The position numbers and the translations under genes are program-made. Under the pieces are notes generated by a model. The model had not been told where the DNA came from and did no database searches. It was given only the letters and a program-made list of their open reading frames with translations. From Gari tellinella (lineage: Eukaryota > Mollusca > Bivalvia > Cardiida > Psammobiidae): a stretch of DNA of 64,000 nt. Where the stretch lies: assembly GCA_922989275.2 (NCBI GenBank), contig OV277870.1, positions 72,356,579 through 72,420,578 of the forward strand, in the 5' to 3' direction. Shown piece by piece: positions 30,888 to 42,800 of this stretch (the first letter of the stretch is position 1; each line of letters begins with the position of its first letter).

Positions 30888-33800
30888 GTAGGCCTAATAT
30901 TGTATTGTTGACGGATTTACAGGTTGCTCAAACCTGAGAAATGACAAAAATAAGATTCATGGATATATGATTAATGGGGTTGAGTCCCACTTTGTGAGGA
31001 TATCTTGCCCTGGTTCACTTTAATATGACAGACCGCTGCGGATGTACGAACAATTTCTTTTTTTTCTTCAAATTTTAATTTTATTTGTAATAGATCTACT
31101 GTTCTAATCGATACAAAATCCTTTTACAACGGGTGTATTTACAAAATGTTAATTTTCAGCGTTTCTTTTCACCCAATTGGGAATGGGTCCGGTACCCCTC
31201 AGATTGGGAATTTTTCTTGTCGCGAAAACTTTAAATTGGGAAAAAAACGAGTCGTGAAATGATGACAAAAAAGAAATTAGGAAGTTTATTTCATATAGGT
31301 AGTGACTAGGGGTACGTGACCGTACCTCTAATATTTGAAATTAGCGGTACGGTCACGTACCCCTAGCGAGCCCTATGAGGGTTGACTAGGGGTACGTGAG
31401 TCCAAAACACTATTAAGAAACACTTTATTTTGTCTGCAGATACGTTAATATCGATGCTAATGTTACTAATATCTCATTTCAACCTTCTATTCCGACTGTT
31501 TAACGCAGAAAAGCAAAGAAACTTCATATAAAAAAAATTCCATATCGGCATTTTTTTCACGGCAGCGAAAACTATACCTATGATTAAAGAACGTTCACAC
31601 ATTTTTTACAAGCATGTATAATTATGCAATAACAGCTTTATTTAGAATAATTGCACTGTCTAATTGCGATCAATTGTCAAACGTGTTTTTGAGTTGATTT
31701 TTGTAACATCATGTTATTAACCAGCAAACTTACATGTTCGATACTTAATGGGAGCCGAAGCTTCGATTGTTTTTATTTTCTCAGATCTACCACTTTATAT
31801 TCAACGCTAAGTTAGGAAGATACATAAGCAGTAATTTCGAACAAGAATATTATATAAAAAGTTAGTTTTGAATCAAATTAATCATTTATAAGAAAAACAC
31901 TTAACATTGGTGACGGATTTTCAGATATCGGGCGTATCTGACGATAATTAACCCTATACATATATGCGGAATACATCTATTCTCATCGCTGCCGTGAGAA
32001 CAAGTTGGGTGGTGAACATATGTCGAAGTTTCTTTGTTTTTCTCCATTAAATATCCACAAGATAATGAAGAAATGAGAGATTATCAATATTAGCACCAAT
32101 AAAACGTATCTGCAGGCAAACTTATATGTTGCTACATAGTTTAAATGACTCACGTACCCCTAGTCAACCCTCACAGGGCTCGCTAGGGGTACGTGGCCGT
32201 ACCGCTAATTTCAAATATTAGAGGTACGGTCACGGACCCCTAGTCACTACCTTCATAATATATGTAGGCCTATATTGATCTAACTTATAAAGTAGCAATT
32301 ATGCAGTTCATATCAACATTCAACAGGCAATGCTACACTAACACTAGTAACAGAAATTCTCATTTTTTCACTGAAAATAATATTTTTACCATATTGCCAG
32401 GTCCCTTCTTTGAATTGGGAACGGGTCCTGTTCCAGTTGGGAACGGGTCCTTTCCCGGGTTCCGTCCAAAGAAGGAAAATAAACTCTGATTTTGGCGAGG
32501 CTATGTTATTGCAGTATTTGCTATTATACTTATGTTCCACTGTTTTTTGTTTTTTTTTGTCTTTTGTTATGATCAAGCAACCTTATACCGGTGTATATGT
32601 TTTACCGGTGTAAATCGAAAAATCCAAATAGCGATGACGTCACTTCATTTACATACCGGAAATTTACATAGAGAACAGTTAAACTCCCGGGTCAACTGCC
32701 AAATCCATCAAAAGTGTCTATTATGAGCTTTTTCATGTAAATGTACACTTTTCTCGATAAAAGTTCACATTTGCAAAGAAATCAAACACGTTTCTAACAT
32801 TTTCAAGTGACCATTTTGTTTTCATGCCAGAAATTCTCTGTATACTAGTTCTGTCTGCTGCTGCGCATCTTAAGAAACTGTTTCGGGTCATTGACTAAAA
32901 TCGCAACATCTTGGACATTATTTTACACAAAGACATTTTTCTATAGGAATTTTTGGCTGATGCACCGGTAATACATAAGAAATGATGTTTACCCTTTAGT
33001 GTGCATTGGCTGAAATTAGGTAAAACATCAGAAAACTTTTCTTGCTGTTTTGACGTTTGCATTTAATTCATAAATAAAACATCCAGCAACCGAAAATAAT
33101 CAGGGAAGCAAGTGTGACGGAAATGGACGGTATATAAACACTTCTACAGTCTGACTGTGGAAGCCGGCTTTTATAGCCAGATTGTCTAAGCGTTTGTCTC
33201 GGTTGCGAAGTTAAGCAACGTCCTGTGCGGTTAGTACCTGGATGGGTGACCGACAGGCTTTACCGTCGGCCCGGTACACGTTACAAATTTGGTGGCAGCG
33301 GTGGGATATGGGATGACATCACAATCATCCCCGGATCCATGTCGCATTGTCTCTGCCCTAAGGACTGCCATGTGAGCAGGGTGACTTCGGGGCGAAGTCA
33401 AGAGAAAAGGGGGAGAAATGTGACGGAAATGGACGGTATATAAACACTTCTACAGTCTGACTGTGGAAGCCGGCTTTTATAGCCAGATTGTCTAAGCGTT
33501 TGTCTCGGTTGCGAAGTTAAGCAACGTCCTGTGCGGTTAGTACCTGGATGGGTGACCGACAGGCTTTACCGTCGGCCCGGTACACGTTACACAAGAATTA
33601 AAGGTCTTTGTAATTTCGATTACACTAAGACCACCGGTAATAGGAAAGAGAAGCATACATACATTGAAAACTCTGAACAGAAATGTTACAGATCATACTG
33701 ATAAATTTAACACATTCTAAATTTCCGGGGAAGGTTTCCCATATCCCCCACAAAACAAGATGGCTTTGGAGAAAAAAATCCTGGCATTGCAGGGCTAAAA

Positions 33801-36800
33801 AATTCCACTCGTCCGCTTGTCCTGCAGGCTTTTTCCCTTCTTTGTCTAATGCACGGGCAAGTGCATTTAATTGATTTGCTTCATTGTCTTTTATGCAGGA
33901 CGAGTGACAAATTTTAGAATTTTTTACCCCTGCTGTGGGATAAAGGGTTAAATATATAAATATATCTTGGTTTTGACCACTTTAAGCACTCCGATTCATG
34001 TAACAGAGCTCCAGATAAGGGTCTTATTTCAAAAACAGTTAACTACAATCTTTATTTTTGTATTAAACCCTATGGTGGGCTTACATAATTATGGTCTCAT
34101 AAGTCTCTTCGAGACAATTCTATTGAGTAGTAAGTAACACCTAGGATTTTAGATCTCCACAGATAAGGGGAGTACATGTATTTCAAAAACTAAAGTCTTT
34201 GTTTCTGCATTAAACCCTATGGTGTCACTCCTCATTAGAATCATCTCTTCGAGACGATTCTAATGAGTAGTGATACTATAGGATTTGATTCTGAAATGAG
34301 TGAGAAATTGTTGGATTTGTTCAGTTTACTCCTTCTTATCTGTAGCCCTAAATTTGGTGCTGAAATGAATGAGAAAATATTGGATTTGTTCAGTTGACTC
34401 CCTCTTATCAGGAGATATGTATAAAAAGATAACTGATTCCTGTAACATGAAAATATAATTTTGTAAATTTCAGACTGAACTTAGGCCTTACCAGAATTGG
34501 CAGAGGGCAGCACAATGACTATTACTTAGACTCTGCTCACCTGAAGAACTTCATATCAAGATCACATGTTGAGGTTGTTGGGACAAAAAATGAAAATGGA
34601 GAGATCGAATTTGTACTCAATGACAAAGGCTTGAACGGAACTTTTATAAATGACATTAGGGTATGTTACGATGTTGACTTTTTGTCCAATTGTCCAACAA
34701 ACTTATTGTGATTTTTTTCGCAGACGATATATTTGAAATAGATTTCAATTCATCATGGTAAGGGTTAAAGTATCTTCAATAATCATAAATACTGAAAGTT
34801 TTAATCAATTTATTAGTGCCATGAGGCCCTGGACCGGCTGGGAACCTAGGCGAACCCAATACCCCTTGCTGGTGAATCCACTTTATTTATGCCTTTCTAT
34901 GCGCCTGCATATCATGTTTAAAGACAACCCTCGGACCTTATTATGCAATGCCCTTATGTGGAATTCATGGGATTAAAACAGTTAACAGTTATTAGGCTTA
35001 ACTCAAGATTTAACAATAGCCTGTTTCTAGTATTGAAGAAAGGTGACCACTTAAATCAGGTTGAAAGTAAAGCAGAATGCACCATAAGGCACATTCTGCT
35101 TTACTTTCAGTCTGCTTAAAGCTATCATCTGTTATAGAATCTATTTCTTATTGTGCATATTCATCACTATAAATTGGAACTATTTTCTATCAGTAGAGAA
35201 AGGTATTAAAGGCGTAAAAAGGCGTATTTATGGGAAAGGGTTAATACTGATTTGTATTGAGTGCAGTGGAGGGAAGTGAAATTATCAAAACATGCAGACT
35301 CTAAAAAGTAGATTTATTGAAGGACTGACGCACAAGTGGAAATTTTATTTCCTGGTTTAAATCTTTATTGTTTTACCCAGAGTGAAATTGCTTTTGCAAA
35401 CAGTTGGACCCTGATCAGACACCACATAACACGGTGTCTGATAGGGGTCCAGACTGTTGACTTAAACAATATTACTTTAAACAATTTATTTGAGAAAGAA
35501 AAGTTGATGACTTGTTTAAAGCAGATGACGTCTTGGCAGTGAAAAGGTAATTTCTTTGTTTTCAACCATGATTGACTGTTAACACATTTTGTTGACTCAT
35601 AAGATGTGTTTATTATTATATACAATGTAAGTTGTTGTTTATTTTTCAGACTCAAAAGACATGTGTATTAGAGATTGGGGATAAGATCACGTTTGGTCAC
35701 ACCAATGGCTACAAGATACAACCTGGGGCTCATGCAGAGCAGCCCAACTCAGAATTCCAGTTTGTTGTAAGTCATAATAATATTCTGTAAAACACATGTA
35801 TCTGTGAGTTACCAAGTAAAGAGGCTAAATTGTACTATTAACCCTTTACTCTATAGCCTGTTTCTCGTTTTGAAGATATTTGACTACTTAAAGCAGGTTG
35901 AAAGTAAAGCAGAATGTGCCTTAAGGCACATTTCTGCTTTACTTTCAGTCTGCTTTAAGCTACCATCTGCTAAAATATAAAATTTCTTATGATACATAAT
36001 TATTCATGACTGTATAAAACTGAACAATTTTCTTCAGTGGAAGAATAAATTTAAATGCATTAAGATTTCCATCTATGGAGTAAAGGGTTAAGGCAGGTTG
36101 CCCTATAAAGAAGGAGGAATGTTTTGGTCTGAAAATCTTATAACTTTTAGCTGTTTCATTTGAGGAATTCCTGGTTTCTGGAAGACTGGTGGCTCTGCCC
36201 AGATGTCCTATACAAACAGTGTAGACTCAGATCAGAAGGCTCCTAAAGGAGCCTTCTGATCAGGGTCTGCACTACTAGAATTTGCCGTTTTGTATGTGTG
36301 GAAGCCTTCAAGCTGGCTTGCGGAGGGTTGGTGGTTCTACCCAGTTGCTGGTTTGTGCCTGAAACAGTGCATAAAGGGCTTCTGTGGTCTTCCTCCACCT
36401 GCTATAAGCTTGATATAACTGAGATACTGTTAAAAGTGACACAATGAATCAAATCAAATCAAATCATTTCTCATTTTGCAATGAATTGAAAGAAATGATT
36501 CTAAAAAGTAAAAAATGGAATATATTTAATTGGAAACAGGAATTGTCCATTTGAAGTTCCAGGATTGAATGAGTTAATTGACTATAAGTAGACAGAGTTG
36601 TATGATTACATAATAGCTATTACAGTGGAGAAGACGGTATTCTTTCATGAAAAAACGCATTTATGCTACAACTAGTATTTCAATTGTAAACAGTTTGGAG
36701 CCAGATCAGACGGCTGGTAACCCTGCCTCTGATCAGGCTCCAAACTGTTTGCCACTGAGATTAAAATGAATTGTTAGAATAATCAAAAATGTGTCATTTT

Positions 36801-39800
36801 CTCGATTTTACTGCATTGAATTTGTGTTTCATTTTGCATTTAATTCTCCACTGTACCTAGTTCTATTGCCATCTCTAGTTGTGACTTCTCATTGGAAACA
36901 TCTCAAAGAGTGGGAAGTCTAATAAGCAGAGCTCCAGATAAGGGGGGTATTTCAAAAACTAAAATCTTTGTTTCTGATTTAAACCCTATGGTGTCACTAC
37001 TCATTAGAATCGTCTCGAAGAGACGATTCTAATGAGTAGTAACACCATAGGATTTGATGCTAAAATAAGTGAGAAAATGCTGGATTTGTGCAGTTTACTC
37101 CCGCTTATCTGGAGCCCTGATAAGTAGTCACAACATAGAGTTTGGTGGAAACATTAAGATTCCATAATTTCCCGTTATCTTGAGCTATGAAACCGGTAGA
37201 CATTCATGAAAATAATTCTCCATATTCTATCTCCTAGTTTGAAAAAATTCCAAAAAGTGCTAAGACATCGGAGCTGTACCCAGAGGATCTGTCCTCGGAC
37301 AATTTCAACCGCGAGGAATCTAGTGACGCTGTAGTAGACCAGAAAAAAGATGCCATTGTTGACAGATCGTTCCTAAGTGATATTCAGTCAAATTTACAAA
37401 CTCAGGAAAAAACTGCAAAACCCAAACATACTCCAAAAGAACGTAGTCGGCAGGACTCCAGTTCTCAATCTGACACTGAAGTGATAGAAAAGAAAGGTAG
37501 CTCATTAACGAAAGGCAGCAAAAAGGTGGGGAAAACTAACTCTGAAACTCCGAAGACAACTCAGTCTAAGGAAGTGAGTGCCCCTCGTAGAAAGTTATCG
37601 AGAGGAAATACAAGTGTTTTGTCCGAAACAGTGCCAGCGGTGGTCGAGTCAGACGAGCCTGACGAGGAACCTGAAGAAGAAGAAGAAGAGGAGGAGGAGG
37701 AGGAAGAAGAAGAAGAGAAGAAAAAAGTGCCTAAGAAAAAGAAACCAGTCCCAGTGTGAGTATAGTAAAACCTATCCAGGGCTACAGATAAGGGGGGGGG
37801 GGGTATTTCAAAAACTAAAATCTTTATTTCTGCTTTAAACCCTATGGTGTCACTACTCATTAGAATCTTCTCAAAGATTGTAATGATTAGTAACTCCATA
37901 AGATTTGGTTCTGAAATGAGCGAGAAAATGCTAATTATTTTTAGTTTACTCCCCTTTATCTGGAGCCCTTCCTGTAATTATTCATCTAATTTGGATTTAG
38001 ATAAGATTTATATTATATCGTCAAGGATGACATTGGGGCATCTCTTTGGCATAAGTGTTTATTGAACGCAGTCTTGTCCAAAATATATATAAATGAGCTG
38101 TAGGGAACTTGTCCCTCATCTTAATTATAACACGGCTCCAGATAAGGGGAGCATTTCAAACACTAAAATCTTTATATCTGCACCAAACCCTGTTGTGAGA
38201 CTACTCATTAGGAATTGTCTCGAAGAGACCATTATAATGAGTAGTCACACCATTGAGTTAAATGCAGAGATGAAAGAGAAAATAATGGAAAAAGATGAGT
38301 TTACTCACATCTTATCTTGATACAGTGGAGAAAACGTTATTCTTTACGCTAAAACTATTATTTTCACTGCAAACAGTTTGGAGCCAGATCAGACGCCGGG
38401 TAACCCGGCGTTTGATCAGGCTCCAAACTGTTTGCCACCAAGATAAAGATGATTTATCAGAATTGTCAAAAGGTTGTACTTTTCTACGTTTTAGTGCTTT
38501 GCGTTTGCGTACGTTTGCGTTTAAACGGGAAAGAATAACAGATTCTCCACTGTAAGTGACTGCAGCAGCCTTCTGATATGTTAAACCCATTACCCCATAG
38601 CCTGCTTCTAGTATTGAAGAAAAGTGATCACTGTTCCCAGGTTGAAATAGTGCAGAATGGGCCTTAAGGCGCAGTCTGCTTTACTTTCAGCCTGCTTTAA
38701 CCCTTTGAACCCTAGTCCCACATATAGGCGTCCTTTTCAAACAGTGTACATGTAAATAGTACACTTGTCCTATGCAAACAGTAAAGACCCAGATCAGAGG
38801 GCTCCAAAAGGAGCCCTCTGATCAGGGTCTTCACTGTTTGTCATCATGCCAAACATTGACAAAAACAACCCTTAAAAGTCAGAAATGGACTAGATTTAAA
38901 TGGAAACTGGAATTGTCCATTTAAAGTTTCAGGGAGGAAAGAGTTAAGCTAGCAGCTACTAGAATACAGAAAATACTTCTTACAATACATATTCACGATT
39001 ATGTAAATTTGAACTATTTTCGTCAGTGAAAGAATAAATTAGAGGCGTTAAAAGGCTTATTTATGGGTTAATTTATTAATGCTTATTTAGTGATGCTTTA
39101 CTACATCATTTTCAAACAGTGTACTAGTGAAGAGTACAGATATCTTTTGCAAACAGTATAGACCCAGAGTAGAGGGCTTCTACAGGAACTCTCCTGATTA
39201 GGATCTGCGCTGCCTGTTATTTGGTTATACATTGTTATATAAGCCATAAATAGTCCAACATGGACTCAACTAATGAGAAAGTGGAATTGACCCAGGGTTC
39301 CAGAAAAGGGGAGTATTTCAAAAATTAAAATGTTTATTTCTGCTTTAAACCCTATGGTGTCACTACTCATTAGAATTGTCTTGAAGAGACGATTCTAATG
39401 AGTAGAAACACCTAGGATTTTATGCTGAAATAAGTGAGAAAATGCAGGATTTGTTCGGTTAACTCCCCCTTATCTGGAACCCTGTGACCAATTGATGATT
39501 AAGGGGCGAATGAGTTAAAAGAGCCAGCTGTTTTCAGCACTATAACATTTAATTAAAGCACAACACTATTTTAACCTTCGTAATCCATTACCCCATAGTC
39601 TGTTTCTAGTATTGTAGATATGTGACCATTCAAAGCAGGTTAAAAGTAAAGCATAATGCACCTTAAGGCGCATTCTGCTTTACTTTCAGCCTGCTTTAAG
39701 CTATCATCTGCTATAATATAGAACATAATTCTTATAATACATTATTCATAGCTGCATAAATCTGATATCTTTTGTTCAAAGAAAGAATGAATGAAAGGCG

Positions 39801-42800
39801 TAAAAAGGCATATTTATTGGGTAATGGGTTAAAGGTTGGTGTGGGTTGTTGTGTATAATGTTTTGTTTTCTTCCGGGCATTTAACAATGTGTCATCCCCA
39901 GAGCTCCAGATAAGAGTAGTTTTTCAAAAACTAAAATCTTTATTTCTGCATTAAACCCTATGGTGTCACTACTCATTAGAATCGTCTCTTCGAGACAATT
40001 CTAATGAGTAGTAACACCATAGGATTGGTGCTGAAATTAGTGAGAAAATGGTGGATTTTTTCAGAAAACTACCCCTTATCTGGAGCCCTGCATCCCATAC
40101 CTTGCTGCAACGTTCATAAAGAACCCCTTTGATTGGACATATAAAATGGCCTACCAACAGGGCTCCATTTAAGAGGGAGTAAACTGAACAAATAAAACAT
40201 TTTCTCACTTATTTCAGCATCAAATCCTATGGTGTTACTACTCATTAGAATTGTCTCGAAGAGACGATTCTAATGAGTAGTGACACCATAGGGTTTCATC
40301 CAGAAATAAAGATTTTAATTTTTGAAATACTCCCCTTATCTGGAGCTCTGTACCAACATTCCTTTTTATACAAGAAAACAATATAATAAAATCGACTTAA
40401 ATACAGTGTTTCTAACACAAAAGCTGATGACAGATGAGCTGCTGATTTGATTCTCCACTGTATAGTTTGAGAGCCTTATTCTTCATATGGCACATAAATT
40501 TGAATCTTGTTTGATAATTTATTTCATATGTAATAATTTACAGGAAGAAGTTACCGCCCAGAGGTAGGAAGATGCCTGAACCAAAGGAAGAGTCTTCAGA
40601 ATCAGAAAGCAGCTCAGATGATGGTAAGAAACCTCAGGGATCTCTGCAAAATGTGAATCAGTGAATTACAGAATATTCTAACATGACACGTGAATCCGTC
40701 TCTATAAACAAAGAACAAGTTCGCCTTGGTGTACCTAGTGTATTTTACCATGCTGTGAAAATAGTCCTTTAAAACAGGCTCTTCCTGTACCCACCCTACG
40801 GTAAAGCGCTGTTATGTGACTTAAAAGGTCTTTTCTTTCATGTTTTGTTACTGATTTGTCTCAGATATTTTTAATCTGACTAATACTAAATGGTTCTATG
40901 ATAGAATGAATGATTTCGTCACTTTTTTTTTTACTTTTCTTATATATGACATACTGATATTGGTTTCATGTAATAGCCATACAAGGGAAATAATTTGGTC
41001 AAAAACTGCATCCCGGGAGGAAATAAGCCTGAAACATTTGCTTGCATTTCTTATGATTGTTTTAAGTTAGTCATGTTAGAATTGAAAAAATCGATGTTCT
41101 ACCGTTGTTAAATGGTATTCTACAACGGTTGGGAGTTGTGATGCGCAGGAATTGACCACAAAGGCCTTCGTTGTCAATTCCTGCGCATCACAACTCCCAA
41201 CCGTTGTAGAATACCGTTTAACAACGATAGAATTTGTCCTTCATGGTCAATTCCTGCACATCACAACTCCCAACCATTGTAGAATAGCGTTTAACAACGG
41301 TAGAACATCCATTATTTCTTAATTGAACAGCTATTAAGCCCAAACTTAATGCTATTTTACACTTACTCTTCAAGGATACTTGCAAAAAGGGTACATCAAT
41401 AGGTTCACCCATCATAAGAGGGTTTTTGGAGAAGCCGTCAGATCTTTGTTTACACAAACTGTAATACTTTTGAAAAATGTTTGTAGAAATATCCTATAAG
41501 AGTCACCAAAGGTTTAATCTTTTAAAAAGAAAGAAACGTCTAGCATTTGGAGCTTTCTAATTCTTTGTCCAAAATATATCAACAGAGCACCAGATAAGGG
41601 TAGTTTTTCAAAAACTAAAATCTTTATTTCAGAATTAAACCCTATGGTGTCACTACTCATTAGAATCGTCTCGAAGAGACGATTCTAATGAGTAGTAACA
41701 CCATAGGATTTGGTGCTGAATAAGTGAGAAAATGTTGGATTTGTTGAAATAACTACCTCTTATCTGGAGCCCTGTATCAATATACAGTAAAAGCCCTCTA
41801 TTACGACCACTAAAATTAAGGCTATTTGGTTGTATAGAAGACAGGTGACAGTTTAAAGGAAGATGACAGTAAAACAGAAAGCTCCTAAAGGAGATTTCTG
41901 TTTTACTGTCACCTTGCTTTAAGCAGTCGTCTGTTCTTAACCTCTAATAATTAGCATTATTTAGTGGTCGTAATAGAGAGGTTTTACTGTAATTTAAACC
42001 TGTTAACCAGATAAGATGGCTAGAATTTAACATTCAAACCCTATGCTGTAAATACTAGTAGGATTTGGTTGAGAAATAAAAGAAAAGCTATTTGGAATGT
42101 TCAGATTAGCCACTGTTATCAGGGCTCCAGATAAGGGGAGTATTTCAAAAACTAAAATCTTTATTTCTGTTTTAAACCCTATGGTGTCACTACTCATTAG
42201 AATAGTCTCAAAGAGACGATTCTAATGAGTAGTAACATTTCGAGACGATTCTAATGAGTAGTAACACAATAGGATTTTATGCTGAAATAAGTGAGAAAAT
42301 GTATGATTTGTGCAGATTACTCCCTCTTATCTGGAGCCCTGTGTTATCTGGAGCTGTGTAAATAGACTTTCATGTTTCTGACTTCAGATGACAGTAGGCC
42401 CGAGGCAGACCAGAGGCCTAGATCTCAGACCAGACAGACACAACTAGCCCAGAAGAAACGCCGGGCACCAGGTATAATGTGCATTCTAATTATTCTTGTT
42501 CCTAGGATATAAGGAGCAGATATACTGTGATAGCTGAAAGACTATTTACAGCCTCTTCAAATAAATGTCACATTAAAAATGCAAGAGTTCCCATTAATTG
42601 TTTACTCTTGTAATGTAGAGATAGACATTTATAGTTGTGGATTTTTATCTGCCCATGATGTACTTGATTATACAGCGTTCCCTCTCTACAACAACATCCA
42701 ATGGGAGACGAGGATTTTGTTCGTTGTTCGGAGGGAGTCATTATAGGGAGGGAATTTGAATTATATTTGCAAACAGCTTGAATCCAGATCAGACGCCGCG

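Larger units (their letters stand above)
33113..33591 (+). mobile_element. Miniature LTR retrotransposon (TRIM) with 5S-rRNA-type LTRs
   Basis: Two 173-bp direct repeats (33113-33285 and 33419-33591) that I read as identical, each beginning TGTGACGG and ending GTTACA (TG...CA). A 4-bp duplication CAAG flanks the element (33109-33112, 33592-33595). The internal region is only 133 bp: primer-binding site at 33290-33307, polypurine tract at 33401-33418, no ORF. Each LTR holds a TATATAAA box and a 5S rRNA-type internal promoter. Architecture equals plant Cassandra TRIMs. It lies in the intron between TCF19 exons 1 and 2. Non-autonomous; proteins must come from another element. Confidence 0.9.

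Noticed and set aside
33161..33252. Functional 5S rRNA gene
   Set aside because: The 5' third does not match 5S, and both copies lie in LTRs with TG...CA ends, primer site and polypurine tract; better explained as retrotransposon LTRs.
37561..37899. Minus-strand ORF with a long Ser run
   Set aside because: It is the reverse complement of the Glu run of TCF19 exon 4 plus a family A element; no other coding signal.
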